A stretch of 64,000 nucleotides of DNA from Antitrichia curtipendula (taxonomy: Eukaryota; Streptophyta; Bryopsida; Hypnales; Leucodontaceae). Position 1 is the first letter of the stretch. Each line of letters opens with the position of its first letter. This document shows, in pieces, positions 25,827-37,400 of this stretch. Under the pieces are notes generated by a model, which did no database searches, was not told where the DNA came from, and saw only the letters and a program-made list of their open reading frames with translations. Where the stretch lies: contig OX579633.1 of the NCBI GenBank assembly GCA_951230915.1, positions 6,112,145 to 6,176,144 of the forward strand, written 5' to 3'. The translations under genes and the position numbers were made by a program.

Positions 25827-26764
25827 CTGCTGTGATCCCGGTACCCTGTACTAAAGCGTACTTTGATTTCTCCATGTGGATGTTTTTTTGTGGATGAGGA
25901 AAAGGCAGCCTCTTTGAAGGAATGTTATGAGGTTCCTCAAATTCAGGCCCATTGATGAGGCGAATGGGAAATTATACACTGTGTGTAAGTTACTGATAAT
26001 TGTAGTCAACAATGCAATGGAAACAGCTATGCCATCAGAAAAGGGCCAGCCTCATTTAGCAAGTAATAAACCTTGTTTTCAGAGCATGCGTCATTTTCTT
26101 CAATCCAATCCATTCTCAGTAAAGTAGGGGGCTGTTAAAGCTGATTGCATTTTCAGGGAAGCTAAACTCCTTGAAACAATTTTCAGTAAATTTTACTACA
26201 AAGAGAAATGGAATTGGATGGCCAAGTCTAATGGCCAAGTCTAATGGCCAAGTCATTTCATATTTTTTGGACCTTCGTGGAATTAGTTACAAATTGTTTA
26301 AGTTGAAACGCAATGGTTTCTAAAAGCAACCCCCTCCTAAAATGTCCAACGTTGGTACATTGAAGAAAGTAAGATGTACCTACGTGTTAGAGGTCGCTTT
26401 TAGAAACAAGTCGCTTTTACAAACCCCTACCTTAAATTAAGTAAGGTAGAAGGCTCAGAAAGCGCTCATCTAAGGGAAGAAAGCCCCCTGTGCAGAAATG
26501 GGTGGACCCAAAGACTTTTTTTACATTTTTTTGGGAGAAAGAGAAATGAGGAACACAATGGAGGAAATTTTAATTTTAATTTTCTGACTTGGAATGAATA
26601 AGATATGATTTCCAAACTCTGAGGTGCCTAGGTCCCTAATAATGCTTATAGGTGCAATTGTGATGAATTAGAACATGCGTTTGAATGGAGCCATTGAGTT
26701 TAGAATGATTCACTATACGTTTTAATTCAATTCACTCCCCACTATAAATCAAAATTTATTGCAA
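25827..26764. other. AT-rich intergenic DNA with small foldbacks
   Basis: No gene is seen. At 26309-26411 a word TTTCTAAAAGC and its inverse GCTTTTAGAAA face each other, and 'ctacctta...taaggtag' at about 26424-26446 is another small palindrome. Both resemble MITE ends but no complete element can be drawn. Confidence 0.4.
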
Positions 26765-28462
26765 CCCCTAAACACCTTAGGGTTTCCTCACAGTCATAGT
26801 TTCAAATTTAATTCACAGTTTTGTAATTTGTGCAACCAATGTCCAAATTCAATAAAACTTATTAGAAATTTTGCAATCTCTTTTTTAGTTTGAATGGTAA
26901 AATTTTCAGATCTATCCAAGATGTATTGTTTTTTTGGAAGCCAATCAAAGTTCATAGGTTCAATTTGAACCCACCAATCTGCATTTGATGGTTTGGGGGC
27001 TTGTATCTACTTCATCTAATGTTTGTTTTCAATCAAGTTTATTGGATTATGTTTCCCTTGAAGTCTAGTTATTGTGGTAAAATTTTCATGTCAATACAAG
27101 TTGTTTTGAATGTTTGGGAGCAATTTGAAGTTCAAAATCCCGATATTTTTGGATTACAGTGAACTTTGGCGGTTTGTTTCTTCTTCATACAATGTCCGTT
27201 TTTGATAAATTATTTTGGAGTTGTGCATACTAGTTTAGTTTGTGTGGTTAAAATTTCACATCAATCCAAGAAGTTATGAGTGACTGAGAAGCATTTTAGT
27301 AAGGTAGTATGCTCTTAAAGCGACCATTTAAGGACTGGTCCGCCTTTTTCGCAGGCTTTCATGGACAAAAATATTTTTAGATCATTTTTTAGAGAAAGAA
27401 AAATAGATTTGGAACCTAACACAAGTGGTTTGGTATTTTTCCAATCATTTTTGAATTACTTATGAATTTTCAAAGATTCAGGGCATAGGCACCTATTTGT
27501 GACTATAGGTCTTCCAAAATCTGTCCACTTGCAACTTGTAAAGAGATGTGCGGAAATCAAAGACAATGATTGGCTCTTGCAATAGAAAAACAATTTTTTC
27601 TTGATGCATTCAATTCCTAAACTGGTCCATTTAAGGATCACCCCATCTCCATTCTCCACCTAAAAATAGGGGCAGTTTGAAGAAGATGGGCGCTTTTAGA
27701 GCACACTATCTTACAAGGAGGTTTAGCCTAAGATGTGTTTCTTGCAATTTTTCTTGCAATTTTTTGACATTTCAATGCCAATTTGCAGACCTCACCAAAT
27801 TCAGGACTTTATTATGAGCAAAATCACACATGATGGTGAACCATGTCACCTACTCAATAACCTAAAACTACACACACGGGATGGCAATTTCTCAACACAC
27901 AATGTACTCCCACTAATCATGAGAGTCTATAGTGGACTTTAGAAAACAGCTATTTTCAACACTTTGAAAATTTGTAGTTTATTCATATGGTGTCCAAAAA
28001 TTGCATTCTAAGAGAACCCCAAAATCCCCTTTTGACTAAAAACAAGATCCCACCAAAAAAAATTCAATGTAATAATGGGAACCATGTTGAATTGCTTATT
28101 TGTGCAATTTCAGGTGTAGTTACTTTGCTTCATTTTCCTACAGCAAAAAATTGAAGAAGAAGAGCTCCAATGATTGACATAGTGGAAATGAAGATGCCTA
28201 TACACATGATTTTGTGCTGTGGCACAATGATCCCAATGCCAGGCTCCACATGCACCCTAGTCCTTGAATGCCACTTTTCTTGAATATATACATGTAGAAA
28301 AAAGAATGGAAGTCAATGAGCCAAAAAATGCTTGTCCACCAATCCCCAAAACTCTTGGTATTTCTCAAAAATACAATTGGATGGAAATGTGATCTTATGT
28401 TCATAGCACAAAGATTCAAAGTCATTCATCAGATACTTATTGTAATGCACGTTGTTCAAGGG
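26765..28462 (-). mobile_element. TTAA-family element, inverted copy E3, interrupted
   Basis: The segment 26885-27296 is the inverted counterpart of 20929-21340 in E1. The outer ends can be placed at CCCCTAAACACC (26765) and ...TTCAAGGG (28462), the latter followed by TTAA; the other flank has mutated to GCAA. The AGGTAG MITE at 27302 is inserted in it. Even without that MITE it is longer than E1, so other insertions are likely. The 121-codon frame at 28316-28681 overlaps its end and has no recognisable domain. Confidence 0.5.
27302..27711 (+). mobile_element. complete AGGTAG-type MITE
   Basis: This 410-bp element has terminal repeats AGGTAGTATGCTCTTAAAG and, on the minus strand, AGATAGTGTGCTCTAAAAG. 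TA flanks both sides (27300-27301 and 27712-27713). The matching uninterrupted target is visible in E1 near 20921, where GCATTTTAGTAGGAGG (minus strand) has a single TA. A truncated, nearly identical copy is at 1-259. Non-coding; Tc1/mariner-like by target, otherwise unclassified. Confidence 0.88.
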
Positions 28463-28989
28463 TTAACCTTTACACTATGTGTCAAGCCTATGGAGCTTGG
28501 TTTTGAGAGCATTGTTGGCAAAAAGTGTTTTTTGCATTTTGGGGGGGAATTTTCAACCTATGGGATCCACTTCTATAGTGAACATGACTTGTCAAGCAAT
28601 GAGTTTAGGTTGAAAAGACAAAATCCTATTCATTGTTCATTTTTGTCTGATTTAACCAAACAAATTTTGGGCAAGCAATAAGACCTATACCCCCACTTCA
28701 AGGGATTTTTTTCAAGTCTCTCTTGGATTGGCCATTAAGCAAAAGAAGGTCGTTTAGGGTTCATATAGGATTATTGTTTGACAAAAAAGAGACTTCAAAA
28801 TAGAAGAAGTGATAAGCAACAATAATTTGTGCTTTTTTATCCATGCTTATGAATGTCATAGTAAGATGTCAAAGAATATTTTACATTATTACTTTGTCTC
28901 AAAATAAATCTATGGTTTCTTGTGGGAAATTACAAGAGTTCAAGAAAATTATTTTGAAATAGAGGAAGTACAAAAGAAATTTAGAGAAC

Positions 28990-29046
28990 ATGTTCATGGA
29001 TTGAAAGATTATGGTCAAAACTTGTAATCTTTCAATCCATGAACAT
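28990..29046. repeat. perfect 22-bp inverted repeat with a 13-base loop
   Basis: The arm that starts ATGTTCATGGATTGAAAG at 28990 is matched exactly by its reverse complement ending at 29046. It would form a stable hairpin in DNA or RNA. Its origin is unknown. Confidence 0.85.
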
Positions 29047-29174
29047 AAATGGACTTTTCAAGTGTCTAGAAGTGAAATGTAGATCATTATTAGGATACTG
29101 GAATGGTTATCTTGTACCACAAAGAAAAAATTCAAAATTTTTTTACCAAATAATTTCTAAGAAACAGTTGCATA

Positions 29175-29508
29175 CATTAGGAAAAATTTCAAGCCTGCAA
29201 AGGGCCTTGAGATTGCATGGCAGTAGTACAATTACAAAAAATTAAAAATTAAAAATTAAAAATTAAAATAAAATAAATTAAATTTATTTTTATTTTTATT
29301 ATATTCTTAAAAATCTGATAGGACACTATAAGTGCCACATCAAATTGAATGATTATATATATATATATATATATATAATTATATATATATATATATAATT
29401 ATATTATATTAGTGTATTTATTATAAAAAAACATTAATAAATTTTCCCTATATTTGCATCACGGCCAAAAGTCAAACAACTTTTATAAGGTTCAGGTTTT
29501 TTGTGATG
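29175..29508 (-). mobile_element. CATTAG-ended element, inverted copy 3, expanded by microsatellites
   Basis: The left end CATTAGGAAAAATTTCAAGCC and the right end GGTTCAGGTTTTTTGTGATG correspond to the inverted ends of the copies at 4811 and 61053. The inner word 'tatttgcatcacgg' also aligns. The copy is 334 bp rather than about 260 because it contains an AAAAT tract (29235-29280) and a TA tract (29353-29410). Confidence 0.65.
29353..29410. repeat. TA dinucleotide microsatellite
   Basis: Two uninterrupted TA runs are separated by AATT inside the CATTAG element. Confidence 0.95.
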
Positions 29509-30944
29509 CTTTACTTTGGTTTGGAAACTCAGCTCAATCATATAGAGAACTACAGTAATTCCCTTAGCTTTCAGTAACTATAAAGGGCACCCCCAAAAGT
29601 TCATCAAATTTTGATAAATTTGAATCTTAGCATTTCCAATAAATCATTTACTCATGACATGTAAACATAAAGTAGAATAAAGTAGAAACACCTAATTACA
29701 ACACATTTTGTTGTTTGACACCTAAAAAATGATATAGAATGAACATTTTCAAGACTTCAAATCACCACAATTCAAAAGCAACCAATGAAAATTGAGACCT
29801 TTTGTGCATCAAGGGTGTAGCTTTAGGTGATATTACCTTCCGTAAACCCTATTCATATGTTACGGAACACATCAAAAAGCCCCCAAAATATGAATGGATG
29901 AAAATTATGTTAATCTAAAGTTTTCACTTCAAATTGTTCATTGTCACTAGAAGTTCACTTAAAGTTGGAGCACTTAGGGGGTAAAGGAGGAGGTTGATGT
30001 GCATGCGATCAAACTTCAAAATCATTCAAAGCATATGGGCTATTTTGAAATTGAAGTGGAAGGGAAATCTTTTTTAGAGATAAAATCATATGACTTGTGT
30101 AAGTCTGAAATTTTTCAGATTTTTTTTGATAAAATTTTAAATTATGGTAAACATCTGAAGAGAAAGTAAAATAACTCTTATCAAACACAAGATAAGATTT
30201 AAAACATCATGGTCCAAAGTCCAAACCAAATATTCGTGTCATAATTGTCATTCTATAATTAAAATTTAGTAGCTTGTGGTTTTAGGCCAAAAGTAGAATG
30301 GCAATCAAGTATTTTTTTTTTTTAAATTTTCAAAATTTTGAATTGGATAGATATTAGACTTAGTAAGCTTCATTTCTTAAGTTGGGCTAAAATTCACAAA
30401 ATATATTTTAATGGCTAAAATTTAGTTCAAGAGCAAGGATGTGAAATTTGCCAAATATATAAGAAAAGCATCATTTGCTAACCATGGAGTTAGGATCTTC
30501 AAATATAGAAAATTGTATAGTTCATGGATGAGGGACTGAAGAGCACTAAGCACTCTCAAAACACACAAAAACTCTTTAAAAAATTGGATTAAAACCATTC
30601 ATTTTCAGTAAGAAAATCTCATGGGAAAATCTTTGTTACATCATTCCATTAAACTTTGATTGTTAATTAGAAAATTCTTACTATTATAAATATTATTTTC
30701 AATTTCGTCTTTGAGTTATTAACAATTTATTTTTTCCTTCTATCTTGTGTCTATTTCTATTTTAATCCTCAAAAGACGTGGGCCCCCATGACCAAGTTAG
30801 TCCGTAGTTAATGAAAAAGCTCCGATTATTGAACCAATAGGTACCTTCTTTGTTTCTATAGGGAACAATGAAGCCATTCATTGGATATTATTAGTCCTCA
30901 GTGTCTTTTAAGAGTTGAAAAAATTTAAGGAATGAAAAGTATAT
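29509..30944. other. AT-rich intergenic DNA with one dispersed repeat
   Basis: No gene is seen. The second copy of the repeat at 23866 lies at 30766-30912. Confidence 0.5.
30766..30912 (+). repeat. dispersed repeat, copy 2
   Basis: This is the same block order as 23866-24010 and on the same strand. Shared words include 'cccccatgacca' and 'aacaatgaag'. Confidence 0.55.
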
Positions 30945-31277
30945 TAACCATTTTAAAAATCTTTTTCCTACATTTTCAACTCAATTCTCTATGAATTTTT
31001 TTTAAACATCTGAATACTAGTACATATGGAATGTATAAAATTTAATTTATATGATTCAAAGTCTTAAGAACTAGTTTACTATGGTGCCAAGAAAATCATG
31101 CACTTTTCACTTTGAATGCAAATACATTGCAATCCATAAAGTTAAAATTTCTAAAATTCTCATACAACAATATTGCAAATTCCTACAAACAGATATGCAA
31201 ATTTTTATTTTTAATATTTTGCTCTAGAAATGGTACTTTGAGCACTTTTGATGTAAACAAGGCTTTGGGACTTTAGG
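30945..31277 (-). mobile_element. TTAA-family element, truncated inverted copy E4
   Basis: Read on the minus strand, the segment begins near 31277 as TTCCTAAAGTCCCAAAGCC and continues through the family blocks 'gatatgcaa', 'attgcaat' and 'tgaatgcaaa...agtgcat'. It breaks off near 30945. The other terminus is missing. Confidence 0.5.
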
Positions 31278-31640
31278 AATTGAATGCCCACCCTTAACAA
31301 AGGTTGGCATTTCTAAATTCTGTAGATGAATAAATAGGAGTTGAATAATTAGGAAATAAATTTTCAAAAATAAAAACTTACAAAGGATCTCTAGGAATAT
31401 TTAGAGAGATGTATTAAATTTTCAAAAATATATAAATTAATTTATCTTTAATGTGGTAAATCTCTTGTTGTTCAAGCTACATTGAACTTTTATCAATTGC
31501 CAACAAGAATCAATAAAAACAAGATAGACTACTAAAAGACTAGTCTAAACTATGGTGTTGCCACAACCAAAATAAAAGTAAAAATAATTTTTGTATTCTT
31601 TTAATTTTTAAAAACTTTAAAATTCAATATCTTTTATGCA

Positions 31641-31823
31641 CAAAGGAGTGCAAGGGCTTTGTTTTGTGGTGTTTGGGCATGCAGTGTGAAAGTTATGTTT
31701 TTTTCAAAAATAAAAGATAACACAATTCAAGTTTTTACTTTGAAAATAATTAAAAAATCTTTAACTTTCATACCATAGACCAAAAAACCACAAAACAAAG
31801 CCCATGCACCCCTCCTTACAAAG
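31641..31823. repeat. foldback repeat of about 180 bp
   Basis: The left arm contains GGGCTTTGTTTTGTGGT and the right arm contains ACCACAAAACAAAGCCC. Outer parts (GGAGTGCAAGGG against CATGCACCCCTCC) and inner parts (GTGAAAGTTA against TAACTTTCAT) also pair. No target duplication is clear. Confidence 0.75.
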
Positions 31824-31929
31824 AGCTTTCTGACATTACCAAGAACGCAACCTAAAGATGCACAATTTAGGATATTTCATTGTAACAAACAAAACAAAAC
31901 CTAACTTAAAGTATGGATATGGGATTGAG

Positions 31930-32100
31930 ATTCTAACCATATATTCAACTCAAATTCAACACCCAGGTGTTGAAATAATTTAATTTTGGGATTTCAACAA
32001 TTCTTAAGATATGTGGTTCAGATTTTTACCATATATTCAGGTCAGATTTGGCACTCGGCAAATGTTGAAATAATTTAATTTTGGAACCTCAACAATTCAA
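31930..32100 (+). repeat. two-copy tandem repeat, period about 92 bp
   Basis: The blocks 'accatatattca', 'tgttgaaataatttaatttt' and 'caacaattc' occur twice in the same order about 92 bases apart. Confidence 0.75.
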
Positions 32101-32227
32101 CACTATAAACTATAAAGGCTTTTTGCAAGTCTGTCTTCCAATTCTTTTGACTTACTGAGTTTTTTTAATCATATGTAATTGTAATACTTTTTCTAAATTT
32201 TCTTAAGAAGAATATCTCTGTGGTCAA

Positions 32228-33156
32228 TCCCTAAAGGTCCAAGGCCTTTTTCCTGCCAAAAAACACTCAAAACTGTCATTTCTATAACAAAGAGTAAAAA
32301 AAATTGAAAAATGTTTTTTTATCACATCTAACCATAGATTCTTACACCTAACTAGTATAAGAATATGTGGAATTTTTCTTAGAAATTTTGACCGCACAGA
32401 TTGCAAGATATCTGCATTTAAAGTAAAAACAACAAGTTTTTCAGCACATTGCGGGACTAGATTTTTTGACATCAAACATTTTTAACTTAAGATTTTGCAC
32501 TACAACATTTTGAGCTTTAAATCTTTATAGTCAAGAATTGAGTTGAGAGTCTAGGAAAAAAAAAAAGTTCAAAAAAACTTAATCATCATTCTTAAAAAAA
32601 TTGTTAAGTAGAAGTAGGTACAAGATAGAAGGAGAAACTAAAATGTTCATATATTTTAAATGGAATTAAAATGCACTAATTCCATTTGTGAGATTGTTCT
32701 TGCAAGTAAACTAAACCATGCCAAAAAAATATATTTGAAAAATTTGAAAAATTGCATTCAGAAATGAATCCTAGAAGTTATTTTTTTTAAGAAGATGCTC
32801 TAATTGCCCGAAAAACATGAATATCCATAACTTTCTCATAATAAATCCAAATGAAATGAATCAAAGCTTTCCAGATAGACAAAAATAAGTTCTATGAAAA
32901 AAAAGTATTAAAAAAAATTAAAAATTAAAAAAATATTTTTTCTGCTGCACAGGCTGCCCCCTGTCCCCTATTTTGAGCTTATTTGGTCATAATTGTTGTT
33001 CCCGGGCACCAATTGTGGAAAAAAATATACTCCCACAAAGCTTATCAGTTTTTCTATCTTTGAAAAAAGTTTAAGAAAATCACAACAAAAGTTTAGCCCA
33101 TAGGTACCTGCCCAAAATCCCATTTGTCTCCAAAAGGGACAATGGTCTTTTAGGGG
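32228..33156 (+). mobile_element. TTAA-family element, full-length copy E5
   Basis: This 929-bp unit ends ...CTTTTAGGGG followed by TTAA (33157-33160) and begins TCCCTAAAGGTCCAAGGCC after TCAA (a one-base change from TTAA). It aligns along its length with E7, inverted, and with E2. The position of the MITE insertion in E2 is intact here. No frame longer than 83 codons exists and none resembles a transposase. Confidence 0.7.
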
Positions 33157-33160
33157 TTAA

Positions 33161-34408
33161 TTGAAATTTGCTAAAATAAGATTTTCTTGAATTTTCAAAA
33201 TTAATTATATACTTTTTTATATTTAAACATATTCTAAAATTTTCCTAAATATTTGCAAAACTAACCTAAATTTACCTTCTACCACATACTGAAGACACTT
33301 TTGCTATAAAAGAAATTATATTCACACTTAATCCTTATGGTGCAAAGGTACTAGAGGTACTTGGATGATTTCAAACTACACAATAGTAGATGTATAGTAG
33401 ATGATTTTCATTTAACAACTATCTTAAGATAGTTCTCTAATTGAATTTTTAGCACATGGGCAATAGATATTTCAATACACGAAGATGCTTCTGAAATTTC
33501 AAACTTACTCTGGTGTAAGCAATTAAATTACTTTAACCATTTAAAAAAATTTTACAAAAATTTTACAGACAATTTTGAAGGTTAACTATTAGCGTCTTTT
33601 ATTTTTCACTAAAACAATTAAATATTTAAATTTTGAGTGGTACTTAAAGGCACATATACACCACTAGTGAAGATTAAAGCTTGCAAATTTTACTTCATTT
33701 TCTGGCTTCTAGCAAAGTTTGCCAACTTCACTTAATTTGAGATCTAATAAAATTTCTTGATATCCATTGACTTTGAAAATGGACCCAATGAAAAAAATAA
33801 AGTGTTTTCATGGTTTTCACCGTTGACTGCACAACACAAGGCATAGGAGTTTCCATTTCAACAATACACAACGGGTGCTGCACAGGGCCTCATAGAATAA
33901 TAATAATAAGGTCAAGAAAAGAGTCTACCTCAAGAAGTCACAAGATTCAAAACATTCAAGCACAATACCAAAAAATATCATTGCACAGTCCAAGTGCGCA
34001 AATGGAGTAAATTGTATACACAAAAATATGTACAAAACTGCGATCAAGTGAACCCCACCAGGAATCACTCACCACAATGGCTACACTATTTTCTTTTCTA
34101 AACTTTTTTGACTTTTTACATTTTCAGATGTCTCTTTGTTCATCTTCAAAGTAACAAAACCTACAGTTTCATAATCAGGAACGTTTGCCTCCCAACCAGC
34201 TTATTTCAACATTCAATTACCTCAGATACCTTCCTGTAGTAGGGCTTACTGTTAGATTTGTTCCTCCCAGATATCCTCTACACCATCATTATGAACCGAG
34301 GAAGGGGGCTGGCTCGGCGGCTCCACTTATTTTACACCCAGTCAAAATAACAAATACCTTCGAATAATGTCGCCAGTATGCAGAGTCAAAAGGCTGAAAA
34401 CTCACGCT
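33161..34408. other. intergenic DNA leading into the ATG18 3' flank
   Basis: The sequence is AT-rich to about 34130 and then GC-balanced. The last 250 bases probably hold the 3' untranslated region of the minus-strand ATG18 gene. Confidence 0.5.
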
Positions 34409-37400
34409 TCATCTGGATCCCTCGATCTGGAATTCAACGCCAGATCGGAGAGTCCCACCCGTCAGGCTTGCGCTGGAACAATTCTCCGCATGGGAGTCGT
34501 CGGCAACCTTGAAATAGAGGCGCCTCATGTCGTTAGATAATGCAGTACCACATGTAGTCCACCAGGTCCCAACCTGCATTCTTGGCCTCAAAAAAGGCGT
34601 ACAGCCTGCAAAGTCCAAGTGCAATTCGCATGGAAGGAGCGAACCTCCACACAGGACAGGGGATTGGCCAGGTCACTCTTAAATACTCGAGCCTGGTCCC
34701 ATCAATAAGCAGGCCGCGAAGGGAGAACATCTCCCAAGCCTAGCAATCTGCGCAAATCACAAGCAACGAAGACCAATGGGTACAAGAATCCGAAAACGCA
34801 CGACAACCCTGAAAAGGACATAAACAGAAAACACGAACCGCCATTTCAAACTCAAAAACGGAAGATCCAAAGAAAACACACAAACCATAGTCCACAAACA
34901 CCACCGGGGGAAGTGCCAACGAAGGAACCCTCCCACAGGGAATAGGCATCACCAAAAGTAATCCAAGGGGAACGACAAAACACGAGAAGAGAACATTCCA
35001 AAAAGAGAAATCACCAAACGGACAAAGGTCAACTCGCAGCAGCAGTCAAACTCACCTTCTTCACAAAACGGAAACATCGAACCCTCCCAGACGTCATCCC
35101 CGCGCTCGGCAGTCTCATTCTCCTCGCTCTTACTGCGACCTCCCTCCGTATCCTCACTCTCCCCATCCTCAGCCGGCGCACCCACGACTCCGTCACCAGG
35201 ACTACTGTCCGAAGGACTGTCCATCACAACACCGCCGCTTCCGCGAAGCCCACAATCGTCCACCAGAAACGCAGCCTCGCATTCCGGGGTAGAAACGCAC
35301 GGAGACGTTGGGGTGTCCGAAGAATGCTTCAGAGACCCATTCGACACCGGCTGCCCACTTGCCATCATGGCCCACCGGCTCTTCCGCTTCGCGGGAAACG
35401 GAACCCCGGAACGCTTCGCACTGCTGTCATGCAAAGCTAAACCGTGCAAGTCTCGGGACACGGAAACGGCGCTCCCTGGCGTTACCAGTGGAGGAATGGA
35501 CGGACCCATCTGGCCATCCGACGACCCTGCACCCACGCTGCCACCGTCATGGTCCGCGCTGTCACTCCCACCAGAATTGGGGAACCCGGCAGCTGAAGAT
35601 ACGCCGGGCTTCGTGTAGTTGTGGAACATGTCCCTCGCTTCCACACGGGGGATATTGATGGGGGAACCCACCACCCCCACAACCGGGTCGACTAGGGGAT
35701 GGAAACTCTCCTGGTACGACTCAAAACCACCAGACTTCGAACGCAGCAGAGGACCGGAATCTCTGACTGTCACCGGCGCCGCGGACCCGGACTGGGGCTG
35801 ATGGAAATATGGAGGAGATCCAAAAGACGACGGAGGAGTGTCTGCAGCTACCGAATCTGCAGCCACCAAAAAGCTCAAAAAGACTCGCATGAACCTCAAC
35901 CCAATACCCCAATATGAGTAGGGAAACCAACCTAAGTCTGGCAATGAAAGCATTCGATACCTCTAGGTTTCGTTACATACGCTTGCTTTACCGACGTAAA
36001 TGCACATGGAATGGTAGCGAACCTTGGTAGCCACGATGGTAACCGTTCACACCACCTCCGCTACCAGCCAACGGCGCACCCTCGGAACCAAAGCTACTGC
36101 AGCTACTGGTCCGGCGGATGGGCAGGCCTCGCAAACCAGCGGACCATCTTCCAGACCCATCTTGCAAACCCTCGTCTCCGAGAAGCTGCTCATGAGCAGT
36201 AGATACCCCTGGCAAAGGATCCGGCACCAGAACTTCCCTGCGCACACGGACATTGGAAGATCAGTCACCACTCCAGGCACAGCTCACTCCAGAACTCATC
36301 GAGCGGATTCAGGAACGAAACACCACCGAGCTTTTCGCCGAAAGATCCAGAGTCATACAAACCACGCCAGAAAAAGGACGCCAAGAAACAGTCCGGGCGG
36401 AAGACCAAGCCAAGCCTACACATCTCGCCAATCGAAAGACACGACCGACGGAAAGATGGAATCCTCACCGAGCACCCTGAACTTTCTTAAACTTCTCCAG
36501 CCTTTCAATGACAGGAACGAGATCTTTCCTCCGAACTTCCACAATCCGAGTAGGAATTCTCTCGATCTCGATCTCTCCAAACCCGTCGATTTCTCCCGAG
36601 ACGTCGCCGTCAGACTCGGACGACGTCGCTGGCCCCGTCAACATCAAATGGAATTGGATCTGGAAACGAGAAACAACCCGGGTGGACTCCGGCATCAGGG
36701 ATCAAATGCAGAACCTCCAGCGGATAAATGCCAACCTCACGACAGAATCAAACATAAACTGGACAAAGAAGAAGAACCGCTTCGACACTCCTCTTCTACC
36801 CAATTAAGAAACACAAAATCCATCAAAGCAACTGAACTTCCGAAAAGGACAGGAGACGCAGCTCCGCCAGAAATACACGAACGGCAAACAGGCGAAGTAG
36901 CGAGTACCTTCGACTTCGCCCAAATGGGAACAGGCCTCGCCTGATGCATCTGAACTTCAGCATTCGACATAAACCACCGTTGCATCTCTTCAGTTGTCAT
37001 ACCTTCCTTAGCTACAGACCCCAGACACACACACGGGACGGACGACACTCCCACTCCGTCGACTTCGTGAACCGCACCCTGGGAATCCACTCGCTCTTCC
37101 CGTTCCACCCAGTTCGGTCGACGAGCAACGTCCCACCTCTCCACGGGCTCCACAATGACCTTCAGCTCCTGAGCCAGACCGGGACTTCCCGGGGACACGA
37201 TGCCGGCCATTTGCGGCAACCCGTTGGTGTAACCACCGTCTCCTCCCGCAGAGGGACGCAGCAAATAACGAAGAAGATGACCCGTCGGGCACATCACCCA
37301 CAGTTGGTCCTTCAACGTCCCAACACCCAGCTCCGACTCCACGCCGGCACCACCACCGTCGTGAAACACGGCAGCCACGGCACCGGCAAGCACGTTCGAA

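Noticed and set aside
28316..28681. 121-codon plus-strand frame
   Set aside because: It overlaps the end of the TTAA-family copy E3 and has no recognisable domain or splice partners.
28892..28968. Possible tiny Stowaway remnant
   Set aside because: The ends only loosely resemble the CTCCCTCCGTCCC consensus and too little sequence remains to support the call.
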